From UBA2387 sp019454665 (lineage in GTDB: Bacteria > Armatimonadota > Fimbriimonadia > Fimbriimonadales > Fimbriimonadaceae), in assembly GCA_045862995.1 (NCBI GenBank), contig BTVX01000003.1:62001-126000 (forward strand): a DNA stretch of 64,000 nucleotides, given 5' to 3'. This document shows positions 8,926 to 17,710 of this stretch, one piece after another. Each line of letters starts with the position of its first letter. The first letter of the stretch is position 1. The notes beneath the pieces were generated by a model, which had not been told where the DNA came from, ran no database searches, and worked only from the letters and a program-made list of their open reading frames with translations. The translations under genes and the position numbers were made by a program.

Positions 8926-9249
8926 ATGGCAAGCAACCTATCCCTGACCGCCGCCGAATTCGACGAGAAAGTCCTGCAGTCGCCCGTCCCCGTCCTGGTG
9001 GACTTCTGGGCCGAGTGGTGCGGCCCGTGCAAGGCGATCGGCCCCTCCGTCGAGGAGATCGCCCACGAGTACGCCGACAAGGCGCGCGTCTTCAAGGTGG
9101 ACGTGGACGCCGAGGGCGAACTCGCGATGAAGTACGGCATCATGAGCATCCCCGCCCTGCTCGTCTTCAAGGGCGGCCAGGAAGTGGACCGCATGGTCGG
9201 CGCCGGTCCCAAGCAAAAGATCGCCGGACTGCTCGACCGACAGCTCTAA
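8926..9249 (+). CDS. trxA: Thioredoxin
   Basis: A 107-residue cytosolic thioredoxin that reduces protein disulphides using electrons from thioredoxin reductase. It has the full WCGPC active site (FWAEWCGPCK), the buried Asp before it (LVDFW), and the cis-proline loop SIPALLVF. The ATG was chosen because AAGGAG lies 14 bases upstream and the protein then has the standard length. An upstream in-frame ATG would add 12 residues not seen in the family. It converges on the dioxygenase-like gene with a 10-base gap. Confidence 0.93.
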   Translation: MASNLSLTAAEFDEKVLQSPVPVLVDFWAEWCGPCKAIGPSVEEIAHEYADKARVFKVDVDAEGELAMKYGIMSIPALLVFKGGQEVDRMVGAGPKQKIAGLLDRQL

Positions 9250-9259
9250 TCGAGCGGAC

Positions 9260-9856
9260 TTACCGGGGCATTTTGAAGTCCCATCGCCCCGAAAGGACGC
9301 CTTTGGCGTCCTTTCGGACCCGCATCCCGTCGTACGGGCCCGTTCCAAAGCGTCCGACCCGGTCCCAATAGGCCCGGTTGATCAGCGGGTCGCCCTCGAA
9401 CAAGATGTCGGGGAAGAAGAACCCCGTTCGCGAACCCGGAGCGAGCCCGTACGCGTGGATGTGGGCCGGCTCGGTGCCGCCCGGGTACGGCGCGGGACGC
9501 GTCGTCCGCAACACGTATTGCCCCTGCGCGTTGGTCTTGAGCCAGCCCCGGAGCGTCCCGTGCCAGCGGGTCCACCCGCTGGGCGATTCGCCCGGCGGAT
9601 AAAGCCCCCGGGCATCGGTGTGGTGGAAGTAGATGGTGACCCCGGAGGCAGGCGTCTTCCCGTCGGCCTTGGTGACCGTGCCCCGCACCTCCAACTTGGG
9701 TCCCGGATGGGCGGGAGGGGCGATCTCGAGCACGTGGGTCAGGTTCCGCGGAGCGTCGAGCACGGGCAACCAGTCTGGTTCTGGCCGATTCTGGGCGACG
9801 AGGGCGAAGGCGAGAAGCGCGACCACGGCAATCGTTACGGCTCGGGGCCTCGGCAA
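9260..9856 (-). CDS. Secreted intradiol-dioxygenase-like protein
   Basis: A 198-residue protein with a signal peptide (ends near ALVAQ). It has the intradiol ring-cleavage dioxygenase fold: a strand-rich RGTVTKADG start, a Tyr in ARGLYPP, then TTRPAPYPG and the iron-ligand motif AHIHAYG. Protocatechuate 3,4-dioxygenases bind Fe(III) with two Tyr and two His, and all four candidates are visible. The loop from the second Tyr to the first His is eight residues here, against thirteen in PcaH as I recall it. Secreted relatives are common in bacteria with unknown substrate. It may be the last gene of the long minus-strand run, 59 bases after its neighbour. Confidence 0.7.
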   Translation of the reverse strand: MPRPRAVTIAVVALLAFALVAQNRPEPDWLPVLDAPRNLTHVLEIAPPAHPGPKLEVRGTVTKADGKTPASGVTIYFHHTDARGLYPPGESPSGWTRWHGTLRGWLKTNAQGQYVLRTTRPAPYPGGTEPAHIHAYGLAPGSRTGFFFPDILFEGDPLINRAYWDRVGRFGTGPYDGMRVRKDAKGVLSGRWDFKMPR

Positions 9857-9915
9857 GTTCCCCCATTGGGGCGCGAACGCCGGGCTTGTGGGCCCGCGGT
9901 CCCAAGCCAGGAACG

Positions 9916-10335
9916 TCAGTAGGAGTGCTCAAGCACCCGTTCGGCCAAGATGAGCGCCACGAAGTCGTCCACCGGTTCTGGGGGCGTGAGCATCGTGCTG
10001 GGGAACAAGCGTCGCCAGCCCCGGCGCGGATTGAACTCCCAGTAGCGCTCGCGGGCTTCCATCGTCGTCTCCTTCTCGTCCACCATCAGGATCGGGTCTT
10101 GCGGGCGCGCCTCCTTCAGTGCCGCCGAGAGTTCCTTCGATTTTGTGCCCGAGCCCATGATGACCAACGAATAAGGGGCGACGGCTGCGGTCTCCGCGAC
10201 CTCGGCAGCAAGTCTCTCGGTGGGCACGACTTTCCGGAGGACAAGCTCCAGCCTGCCTTCCCGATCGCGACGGACCACGGCGAGCCCGCACTTCGAGGAC
10301 CCGGGGTCAATGGCGAGGACGGTCTTCTCGGTCAT
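9916..10335 (-). CDS. RNase H-fold (YqgF/RuvC-like) protein
   Basis: A 139-residue cytoplasmic protein. The N-terminal strand AIDPGSSKCGLAVV carries the Asp-x-Gly start of the RuvC/YqgF RNase H-like fold. A second acidic motif sits in VDEKETTMEARE and a last Asp pair in EPVDDFVALILAE, so a catalytic acidic set is possible. YqgF resolves or trims nucleic acids in pre-16S processing, and other members act as resolvases. The sequence is too divergent to choose. The start ATG overlaps the stop of the DUF3084 gene (TGATG), which implies translational coupling. Confidence 0.65.
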   Translation of the reverse strand: MTEKTVLAIDPGSSKCGLAVVRRDREGRLELVLRKVVPTERLAAEVAETAAVAPYSLVIMGSGTKSKELSAALKEARPQDPILMVDEKETTMEARERYWEFNPRRGWRRLFPSTMLTPPEPVDDFVALILAERVLEHSY

Positions 10336-11879
10336 CAGCGAATCCTCAACTCGATCTTCAGAGAGTCGGCGGCCCGCGTCTCGACCAGGGCGACGGCTTG
10401 AACCCGAACCTGCCCCTCGAGTTCGGTCACGCGGCGCACAATCTGGACGATGTCGCCCGAGGCGATGGAGCCGTAGGGTTGGTCGCTGCCTTGGCGCGGC
10501 ACCATCTTGACCTCTTGCGCCTTGGCGCGGACGCGCATGAGCAAGTCTTCGGTGATGGCCTTCAGCACGGCGGCTTCGCTCGATCGGCCCTCGATGCGGA
10601 CCTCGGCGAGCACTTCGCCGGCGCGGAACACGACGGGGTTGCGGTAGATGCGCACGACGAGCGGCGTGAACTCGCCCATGAACGTGTTCCATGCAGCCGA
10701 CGCCACGAGCACGAGTTCCTCGGGCTTGGTGGCGATGCCCTGCACCAGATTGTCGCCCTGCTCTTCGATCCCCACCGTACGCCCGTCAATCTGGAACGGC
10801 ACGAAGCCCGCCGCCATGCCCCCCGGTTCCTTGGGTTGCGATCCGCGCGTCACGGCTTCCTCCGCCGCGCGCCCGATAAGGGCCGAGACCAGCGCGTTCG
10901 ACTCGCGGAGGCTTTGCGAGGGCGGGATGGGCAGGCGCGCCAATTCCTCCTCTTGGGCGAAGATCATGGGGCGCGTGCGCGTGATCTGCAGGTTGAGGTC
11001 CACTTGGCCGATCAGCTGCTGAAGCTGGCGCTGTTTGAGTTCGAGTTGCTCTTGGGTTTCGGACAGCAGTTGGCGGTTGCGAGCCAGATCGGCCTCCGAC
11101 GTGCGCTTCAGGGTTTCGAATTCTTCGGCAAGCCGTTTGAGCGAGGCGTCCAGGGCCTCGCGTTCGCGCGAGGCCGCGTCGTTCTCGGTCCGCAGCTTGG
11201 CGAGATCGTTGCCGAGGTTGGCGATGGTGGCTTCCAGTCCCGCGACCTCCCGCTCGAGGCGAAGCGTTTCTTGGGTGAGTTCGAGGTTTCGGTCGCGCTC
11301 TTCGTCGGTCTGCTCGATGAGCGCCATGAACGAGTCGTTGAGTTTCTCGTATTCGACCTGTTTGTCCGCGACGAGCTTGGTCTTGTCGGCCACGGCCTTG
11401 GAGGCCGTGCGGAGTTGGCTGTCCAGCCGTTTGACTTCGCCGGAGCGGCGCTCTACTTCCTTGGTCAGCTTTTCGGCGCTTTCCTTGTATTCGTCCACGG
11501 CTGCGCGGCTCTTGACGAGGTCGGCGTTGAGGGTCACCAGCCGTTGGCTGCCTGCCTCGATGTCGGTTTGAAGCCGCTGCCTTTCGCCCGACAGGGTCTC
11601 GACGTCCTTTCGGAGCTTCGCGCGTTCGGCGATGGCGGCCCGACCTTCGAAGAACCACGTGCGCACCTCGGCGCTGGCGGCCATGACGACCAGAATCGTG
11701 ATGATCGGGATGCAGACGCCCGCGCCGACGATGAGCACTTCGGCGGTGTGTCTCGGGCGGAGTCCGAACAGGCTCTTGCGTTTCTTGCCGATGTTGCGGC
11801 CCAGCCGGTCGGCGAGGTAGGCGATGATTCCTCCGCCGATGGCGACCATGAGCAAGAACCCGAAACTCAAAGGATCCAC
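10335..11879 (-). CDS. DUF3084 membrane-anchored coiled-coil protein
   Basis: A 514-residue protein of the DUF3084 family. Two membrane helices lie at the N-terminus (about residues 5-22 and 50-68). A long coiled coil rich in Glu, Lys, Arg and Leu spans about 75-290. A folded C-terminal domain of about 200 residues contains FVPFQIDG and RVEIRG-like strands. The coiled coil probably lies on one side of the inner membrane as a spacer or scaffold. Eight bases separate it from lptF upstream and it shares a TGATG junction with the RNase H-fold gene. The function of DUF3084 is unknown. Placement in the Lpt run hints at an envelope role. Confidence 0.75.
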   Translation of the reverse strand: MDPLSFGFLLMVAIGGGIIAYLADRLGRNIGKKRKSLFGLRPRHTAEVLIVGAGVCIPIITILVVMAASAEVRTWFFEGRAAIAERAKLRKDVETLSGERQRLQTDIEAGSQRLVTLNADLVKSRAAVDEYKESAEKLTKEVERRSGEVKRLDSQLRTASKAVADKTKLVADKQVEYEKLNDSFMALIEQTDEERDRNLELTQETLRLEREVAGLEATIANLGNDLAKLRTENDAASREREALDASLKRLAEEFETLKRTSEADLARNRQLLSETQEQLELKQRQLQQLIGQVDLNLQITRTRPMIFAQEEELARLPIPPSQSLRESNALVSALIGRAAEEAVTRGSQPKEPGGMAAGFVPFQIDGRTVGIEEQGDNLVQGIATKPEELVLVASAAWNTFMGEFTPLVVRIYRNPVVFRAGEVLAEVRIEGRSSEAAVLKAITEDLLMRVRAKAQEVKMVPRQGSDQPYGSIASGDIVQIVRRVTELEGQVRVQAVALVETRAADSLKIELRIR

Positions 11880-11887
11880 GGTTGCCT

Positions 11888-13000
11888 CTAAGTGTTCTTC
11901 CTATGGATGGCGACGGCGGCGTAAACCACTCCGACGACGAGCGGGGCAAAGCTTGCGATGTAGGCCGGGATCGCCCCTCCTTGGGCGCTGATGGCCATGA
12001 GGTTTGCCAACATCATGTACGCGAAAATAATGATAACCGAAAGCCAGAACCCGGTCGCGGCTCCGGTCCTGTGGTTCCGGATCCCCAGCGGCGCGCCCAC
12101 GAGGCCGTAGATCAGGGCGGCCAATGGGAGCGCGAGCTTGTTCCAGTAGCCGTACTCGAGGTTGGCGATCTGCGCCGGGCTGGCCAATTTGTTGCGCTTG
12201 AGCTGCTCGATCCGCTCCTTGATGTCGGCCATGCTGAACGTGTCGAGGTCTTTGACCTTGGCGGCGAGGATGTCGTCGGCGGAGAAGTCGGCCTCGGGCA
12301 CCTCGGCGGGCCACGTTTCGCCCAGCGAGAGCACCATGTTGCCGTCGGCGGACATGAGCTTGCCGCCGCCGCGCATGCGCCACTCCTTGGTCTTCTCGTC
12401 GTAGGTCATGTCCGTGGCCTCGACGATCGTGGTCCAGTTGCCCTCCTTGTCGAACGCCAGCACGTAGGCGCGGTGAAGGGTGCGCGTGCCGATGTCGTAG
12501 TCTTTGGCGACGAGCATGGCCTCCAGCGAGCCGTCGTCTTTGTACTGCGGGATGAGTAGCGGGCGCATGCCTCGTCCCTCGACGTTCTTGGCGATCTCGT
12601 CCCTGATTCGGGTCGCCTGCTTCGCGGCCAACGGGACGAGCAGTTCGTTGAACGCGAAGGTTACGATCGAGACGGCAAGGCCGAACACGGCGACGGGCAA
12701 CACGATGCGTCCCACGCTGGCGCCGGCGGCGCGCAGGGCCACGATCTCGCTGTCGCTGCTCAGCCGCCCGAATCCCAGCAGCGTGCCGAGCAGCATCGCC
12801 ATGGCGAACGTTTTGGCCATGACGCCGGGCAGCAACACGGCGGTCAGTTCCAGGATGACCATCATGTTCACACCCTTGACGATGTAGTCCGTGATCTGAA
12901 ACAGGTACGTGCCCGCCATGATGAGCACGGTGAAGATCGCCACGCCGAAGCCCCAGGGGCCGATGACATCCTTCAGGATCAGCGCGTCTATCCGGCGCAT
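11888..13000 (-). CDS. LptF/LptG-family LPS export permease
   Basis: A 370-residue inner-membrane permease of the YjgP/YjgQ family. Three helices near the N-terminus include PLAAKQAT after the third. A periplasmic jelly-roll-like domain lies at about 120-270, and three C-terminal helices include LPLAALIYGLVGAPLG. With LptB it extracts lipopolysaccharide from the inner membrane and passes it to LptC and LptA. Only one permease is present in this operon, while the E. coli transporter is an LptF-LptG heterodimer. A partner may be elsewhere, or this one may form a homodimer. Its start overlaps the lptB stop as TGATG. Confidence 0.85.
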   Translation of the reverse strand: MRRIDALILKDVIGPWGFGVAIFTVLIMAGTYLFQITDYIVKGVNMMVILELTAVLLPGVMAKTFAMAMLLGTLLGFGRLSSDSEIVALRAAGASVGRIVLPVAVFGLAVSIVTFAFNELLVPLAAKQATRIRDEIAKNVEGRGMRPLLIPQYKDDGSLEAMLVAKDYDIGTRTLHRAYVLAFDKEGNWTTIVEATDMTYDEKTKEWRMRGGGKLMSADGNMVLSLGETWPAEVPEADFSADDILAAKVKDLDTFSMADIKERIEQLKRNKLASPAQIANLEYGYWNKLALPLAALIYGLVGAPLGIRNHRTGAATGFWLSVIIIFAYMMLANLMAISAQGGAIPAYIASFAPLVVGVVYAAVAIHRKNT

Positions 13001-13758
13001 CAGGGCTGGTCTCCCTGTTCGAGGACGAGGTCTTCCGGGGTGCTGGCGAACGTCTGGCCGAGGTAGTGCTTGCGGACCAGCGGGTCGTTTTCGATCTCGC
13101 TCTGCGAGCCTTCCTTGATGATTTGCCCTTGGATGAGGATGTAATTGCGGTCGGTGATGCGGAGCGTGGCGGCGACGTTGTGGTCGGTGATCAGGATGCC
13201 GATGTTGCGGCCGCGCAGCTTCTTGAGAATCGTCTGGATTTCCTCGATGGTGACGGGGTCAATGCCCGTGAAGGGTTCGTCGAGCAGGATGAACTTGGGT
13301 TCGGAAGCCAGGGCTCGGGCGATCTCGACGCGGCGGCGTTCGCCGCCCGAGAGCACGTTGCCGGGTTGCTTGAGCAGGTGGGCGATGTGGAGTTCTTCGG
13401 AGACCTCCTCGACTTTGGCGCGGATCTGCGAGCCCGACTTGCCCGCCATTTGAAGCACCAAGCGTAGGTTGTCTTCGACGCTGAGTTTGCGGAAGACGCT
13501 GGCTTCTTGGGGCAGGTAGCCGATGCCTGCTCGCGCGCGTCGGTACATGGGCCAGCGGGTGACGTCCTGGTCGTCGAGAAGCACGCGGCCCGCGTTCGGG
13601 CGCACGAGGCCCGTCACCATGTAGAACGTGGTCGTTTTGCCCGCGCCGTTCGGCCCCAGGAGCCCGACGATCTCGCCTTGGTCCACGAACACCGACACGT
13701 CCGCGACGACCTTGCGGCCCTTGTAGCTCTTGACCAGATTCTTGGCCGTGATCCTCAT
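13000..13758 (-). CDS. lptB: LPS export ABC transporter ATPase LptB
   Basis: A 252-residue ABC ATPase that powers LPS extraction. It has Walker A GPNGAGKTTTFY, the Q-loop at GYLPQE, signature LSGGERRR, Walker B FILLDEPFTGIDP and the switch His in ITDHN. The run YLPQEASVFRKLSVEDNL and the DPVTIEEIQ continuation are characteristic of LptB rather than of amino-acid transporters. The start is fixed by the ATGA overlap with lptA and gives the usual length. It energises the LptF/G-type permease encoded next. Confidence 0.93.
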   Translation of the reverse strand: MRITAKNLVKSYKGRKVVADVSVFVDQGEIVGLLGPNGAGKTTTFYMVTGLVRPNAGRVLLDDQDVTRWPMYRRARAGIGYLPQEASVFRKLSVEDNLRLVLQMAGKSGSQIRAKVEEVSEELHIAHLLKQPGNVLSGGERRRVEIARALASEPKFILLDEPFTGIDPVTIEEIQTILKKLRGRNIGILITDHNVAATLRITDRNYILIQGQIIKEGSQSEIENDPLVRKHYLGQTFASTPEDLVLEQGDQP

Positions 13759-14591
13759 CGGCCACCGCCCTGCATGCGCGATTCGCCCGGGCTGCCCGAG
13801 AGTTCCACCGAAACCACCTTGAGTTGGTCGTCGAGCTGAACGAGCGCGGATTCGGCGCCCTTGCCGCCCGAAAGCGTGAAGCGGTCGGTTTCCAGCAGGA
13901 CGTTGCCGGTCAGCCGAATCTGCTTGGTCGCGTCGTCGAACACCAGACGGTTGCACGAGCCCTTGTACGTCGTCTTCTCGGCGACGCCGGCCCGCTGCGT
14001 GGTGCTTTCCAGCGAGAACGTGACGGGGCCGCTCAGGTCGAACGAGCGGACGACTGCGCCATCGGCTCGCTTGGGTTCGCGGGGATAGAGGACGGCTTTG
14101 CCGTTTTGACCGTTCAGGTTCCACAGGCGCCCGGCTGCGGCGTCTCTGCCTACGGCTTGGACCGGAGCGGCGAGCACGATGGTTTCGGTGGCTGCGGTGT
14201 AGTCCACCTTGGGCGATTCGAGGCGGATGGTCTGGTTGGTCTGGGCGTTCGCGGCGGAGGGTTGGAGCACTTCGAACCAGGGGCGGCCCCCTTCGATGGT
14301 GGCCCGTACGACCGACGTCGGCCCCGATGCGCCGTCCTGGGTGATCACGATCATGCGGTTGGCTTCCATGGTCAGGCCGCGTGCCTTCCACTCGCCTTTG
14401 GCGGGCGAGCCGCCGACGGTGAACGTGACCGTGCCATCGGCGTTGCGCGCGTAGCGCTGGGTGGCCAGGTTGCGCAGGGCCAGATCGCCGTCCTTGCCCA
14501 AGATGTCGAAGGTCTGTGGGGCACGCCCTCCGCTCTGGCCGAACGTGGCCGTGATGGCGGCGAGAAGCAGGATGGGGGCGAGGAGTTTCAT
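13755..14591 (-). CDS. LptA/OstA-like periplasmic LPS transport protein
   Basis: A 278-residue secreted protein with a signal peptide ending near TFGQ. The body is a series of short beta-strands. It includes the OstA-type segment NRLVFDDATKQIRLTGNVLLET, split by turns, and repeated YTAATETIVLAA-like strands, as in the beta-jellyroll of LptA. LptA forms the periplasmic bridge that carries LPS to the outer membrane. It is longer than E. coli LptA (185 residues), so it may contain two jellyroll units. It overlaps lptC upstream and lptB downstream by four bases each (ATGA). Confidence 0.75.
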   Translation of the reverse strand: MKLLAPILLLAAITATFGQSGGRAPQTFDILGKDGDLALRNLATQRYARNADGTVTFTVGGSPAKGEWKARGLTMEANRMIVITQDGASGPTSVVRATIEGGRPWFEVLQPSAANAQTNQTIRLESPKVDYTAATETIVLAAPVQAVGRDAAAGRLWNLNGQNGKAVLYPREPKRADGAVVRSFDLSGPVTFSLESTTQRAGVAEKTTYKGSCNRLVFDDATKQIRLTGNVLLETDRFTLSGGKGAESALVQLDDQLKVVSVELSGSPGESRMQGGGR

Positions 14592-15130
14592 GGCTTGAAC
14601 GTGTCGGGGGTTCCTGCTTGATCGAGTGCGGCCGTGGCCCAGGCTTCGGGCATCGGTCCTATTGTGAACCCTGCATACAGAATACGAACGTTTCCCCGGG
14701 CCTTGACCATTCCAGTCTTGCCTTCGTAGGTCGCTTGGTCGCAAAGCAGGGTGGCCCGATGCTCGGTTTCAAAGATTTCGACCGAGCCGATCAGTTCCAA
14801 CACCTCGGCGCTGCCGTCGGCTTCGCCACGTTCGGCCTTGAACGTGCTGGCCTTGCGGCCTTCGCGGAACAGGTCTCCGCTGACGCCCTTGAACGAGCCC
14901 TTGTCGGGCTTGTCGCCTTCGAGCGTGAGCGAGGCGGCCTCCCAATGGATGTTCCAGAGGACGGGCCGGTCGCCTTCGGCGGATCGCTGGGTCGCCTTTC
15001 CGGCTTCGGTCAGGATGCCGCGCTTGGCTTCGGGCTTCGCCTCGGGTTCGGGCGCGGGCGATTCGGCCTTCTTGGGGCTCCCGCAGCCGAGGAGGGCAGC
15101 GGCGAGCAGGACGGCGAGCCAGGGTTTCAC
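14588..15130 (-). CDS. LptC-like lipoprotein
   Basis: A 180-residue protein with a lipoprotein signal. The lipobox LLGC places the lipidated Cys near residue 16, followed by a Pro/Glu/Ala/Lys linker. The rest is an OstA/LptC-type beta domain (WEAASLTLEG, FKGVSGDLF, VEIFETEHRATLLCDQATYEGK, split by turns). LptC normally has a membrane helix, while here a lipid anchor would hold it. It would take LPS from LptF/G and hand it to LptA. The start is GTG, set by the GTGA overlap with the mutS stop. Confidence 0.75.
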   Translation of the reverse strand: MKPWLAVLLAAALLGCGSPKKAESPAPEPEAKPEAKRGILTEAGKATQRSAEGDRPVLWNIHWEAASLTLEGDKPDKGSFKGVSGDLFREGRKASTFKAERGEADGSAEVLELIGSVEIFETEHRATLLCDQATYEGKTGMVKARGNVRILYAGFTIGPMPEAWATAALDQAGTPDTFKP

Positions 15131-17688
15131 AACCGCTTCCTCCACGCGTCGAGCAGTTGGAGCGCTTCGATCGGGGTGAGTTGGTTGACGTCGAGCCCCC
15201 GCAGTTCGCGCACGACCGGCGACTCTTCGGCTTCGAACAGCGTGAGTTGCAGGTTCTGAAGGCCCGGAGCGACGGGACGTGGAGGGGCCTGGGTGGCGTG
15301 CAGATCGGCCAGCACTTCGCCCGCCCGCTGGAGCACTCTGGGCGGCACGCCGGCCATTCGGGCCACGTGGATGCCGTAGCTCTTGTCCGTGCCTCCAGGG
15401 AGGACGCGGTGCGTCCACACGACTTGGTCGCCGATCTCTTCGACGGCGACGCGGAAGTTGCGGACGTTGGGCAGTTGCGAGGCCAAGTCGTTCAGTTGGT
15501 GGTAGTGGGTGGCGAACATCGTCTTGCAGCCGATGCGCGCGAGTTCCTCCACCATCGCCCACGCGATGGCCAGACCGTCCCACGTGCTGGTTCCCCGGCC
15601 CACCTCGTCCAGGATGACCAGACTGCGCGACGTCGCGTGATTGAGGATGTTGGCGCTCTCGACCATCTCGACCATGAACGTGCTTTGGCCGAGCGCGATC
15701 TCGTCTTTCGCGCCGATGCGGGCAAAGATGCGGTCGCACAATCCCAACCGGCAGGATGCGGCGGGCACGAAGGACCCGATCTGCGCCATTAGGGCGATCA
15801 GGGCCGTCTGGCGAAGGTAGGTGGACTTGCCGCTCATGTTCGGACCCGTCAACACCATCAGACGCGCGGCATCGCTGAGCGACAGGTCGTTGGGCACGAA
15901 CGTATTGACGTTGGCCTCGACGACGGCATGCCGGCCCTGACTGTATTCGAGACGGTCTTCCTCGACGAGTTCGGGCTCGATGTAGCGGTTGCGGACGGCG
16001 GCTTCGGCCAGCCCTGCGAGCACGTCCAACTCGGCGATGGAGCGGGCCGTCTGGATCAGGGGCGCGGAGCCATCGGCGACGCGGGCGAGGAGGGCCCGGA
16101 ACAGCTCGGCTTCGAGCGCCAACGCCTTCTCTTCCGCACCCAGGACGACGCTCTCGTGTTCCTTGAGTTCGGCCGTGATGTACCGCTCGGCATTGGCCGT
16201 GGTCTGCTTGCGGATGTAGGTGTCGGGCACGCGCGAGGCGTCTCCCTTCCGCACTTCGAGGTAGTAGCCGAACACCGAGTTGAACCCGACACGCAGGTGG
16301 GCGATGCCCGTGCGTTCGCGTTCTTGAGCCTCCAGCTTGGCGATGTAGGTCTTGCCGTTGCGCGAGAGGTCGCGGAGCTTGTCGAGTTCGGCGTCGTAGC
16401 CCTCGGCGATCACGCCGCCATCGCGGACGAGTTGGGGCGGGTCAGCGACCAGTGCGCGGCCCAAGAGCAGACCAAGCTCGGCATGGTCGCCGATCTTCTC
16501 GCGCAGTTCTTGGATGCGCCCCACGCCCATCTTCCGAAGCGGGTCGGCCATCTCGGGTAGGGCGCGCAGGGTGTTGCGCAAGGCCGCCAGATCGCGGGGC
16601 ATGGCCAGTCCGGTGGCGCAGCGGGCGACGAGCCGTTCGATGTCGGCGATGCGTTTGAGGGCGTCGCGCAGGTCGTAGCGGGGCAAGGCGTTCTCGACCA
16701 GGATGCGGACGGCCGCGTGGCGCGAGCGGATGCTGGCGGCATCGAGAAGCGGCTGATCCACCCATCGCCGCATCAGCCGCGACCCCATCGCCGAGACGGT
16801 GGCATCGAGTTGCGAGAGCAGCGTGAACCTTCGCGACCCGTCGGCGAGGTTCTGGGTGAGTTCCAGGCTTCGGCGCGTCGAGGCGTCCAGCCGCATGAAG
16901 TCGTCCACCGAATACGTCGCCAACGAATCCACGTGCCCGAGCGAGAGGCCGTTTTGCTCGGCGTAACCGAGGACCATCGAGGCGGCGACGATGGCCCGCT
17001 TCATTTCGGCGCAGCCGTAGCCCGCCAGGCTGGAGGCCGAAAACTGGCCAAGCAGCCGCCGCTCGGCTTGAGGCGGGCTCATGGCGGGCTGGCTCGATGT
17101 GGGCACGCCCAGGCCGTCGGCGGCGGGGTCGGCGATGGCCCCGTCCGCGTCTTTGGGCAACAGGAGTTCGGCGGGCCGGATGCGGGCCAGTTCTTGGAGC
17201 AGCCTCGCCTTCCAATCCTCGCCCACAATCTCGGTGACCAGGAACTCGCCCGTGCTGGGATCGAGCGTGGCCAGCCCCGCCACGCCGTCCGAGACGCAGA
17301 TCGCGGCCAAAAAGTTGTTGCGCTCGGCGCTGAGCATCGAGTCTTCGAGCACGGTGCCCGGCGTGACCACGCGCGTAACGCTGCGGCGCACGAGGCCCTT
17401 GGCCTTCTTGGGGTCTTCGACTTGGTCGCACAGCGCGACGCGGTGCCCCTGCTGGACCAAGCGGGCGATGTACTTCTCGACCGAGTGGTAGGGCACGCCG
17501 GCCATCGGCACGCGCCCGTTGCCACCGTCCTCGCGTCCGGTGAGCGTGATCTCGAGGGCTTTGGCGGCGGTCTCGGCGTCTTCGCCGTAGAACTCGTAGA
17601 AATCCCCGACACGCATCGCCATGAGCGTGCCGGGGTGTTCCGCTTTGGCGCGGAAGTACTGCTGGAGCATCGGGGTTTCCGCTTTCAC
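15127..17688 (-). CDS. mutS: DNA mismatch repair protein MutS
   Basis: An 853-residue mismatch sensor of normal length. Domain I carries the mismatch-probing Phe-x-Glu (GDFYEFYGEDA, about residues 28-38). The connector, lever and clamp domains follow, then the ATPase with Walker A TGPNMSGKSTYLRQ, Walker B VILDEVGRGTSTWDG and the FATHYHQL motif. It starts with GTG. It binds mispairs as a dimer and recruits MutL. No mutL is nearby. Its end overlaps lptC by four bases (GTGA), an unusual coupling of DNA repair with envelope export that is probably structural rather than functional. Confidence 0.97.
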   Translation of the reverse strand: MKAETPMLQQYFRAKAEHPGTLMAMRVGDFYEFYGEDAETAAKALEITLTGREDGGNGRVPMAGVPYHSVEKYIARLVQQGHRVALCDQVEDPKKAKGLVRRSVTRVVTPGTVLEDSMLSAERNNFLAAICVSDGVAGLATLDPSTGEFLVTEIVGEDWKARLLQELARIRPAELLLPKDADGAIADPAADGLGVPTSSQPAMSPPQAERRLLGQFSASSLAGYGCAEMKRAIVAASMVLGYAEQNGLSLGHVDSLATYSVDDFMRLDASTRRSLELTQNLADGSRRFTLLSQLDATVSAMGSRLMRRWVDQPLLDAASIRSRHAAVRILVENALPRYDLRDALKRIADIERLVARCATGLAMPRDLAALRNTLRALPEMADPLRKMGVGRIQELREKIGDHAELGLLLGRALVADPPQLVRDGGVIAEGYDAELDKLRDLSRNGKTYIAKLEAQERERTGIAHLRVGFNSVFGYYLEVRKGDASRVPDTYIRKQTTANAERYITAELKEHESVVLGAEEKALALEAELFRALLARVADGSAPLIQTARSIAELDVLAGLAEAAVRNRYIEPELVEEDRLEYSQGRHAVVEANVNTFVPNDLSLSDAARLMVLTGPNMSGKSTYLRQTALIALMAQIGSFVPAASCRLGLCDRIFARIGAKDEIALGQSTFMVEMVESANILNHATSRSLVILDEVGRGTSTWDGLAIAWAMVEELARIGCKTMFATHYHQLNDLASQLPNVRNFRVAVEEIGDQVVWTHRVLPGGTDKSYGIHVARMAGVPPRVLQRAGEVLADLHATQAPPRPVAPGLQNLQLTLFEAEESPVVRELRGLDVNQLTPIEALQLLDAWRKRL

Positions 17689-17710
17689 GGCGATGACTCC
17701 AGCGCGATCC

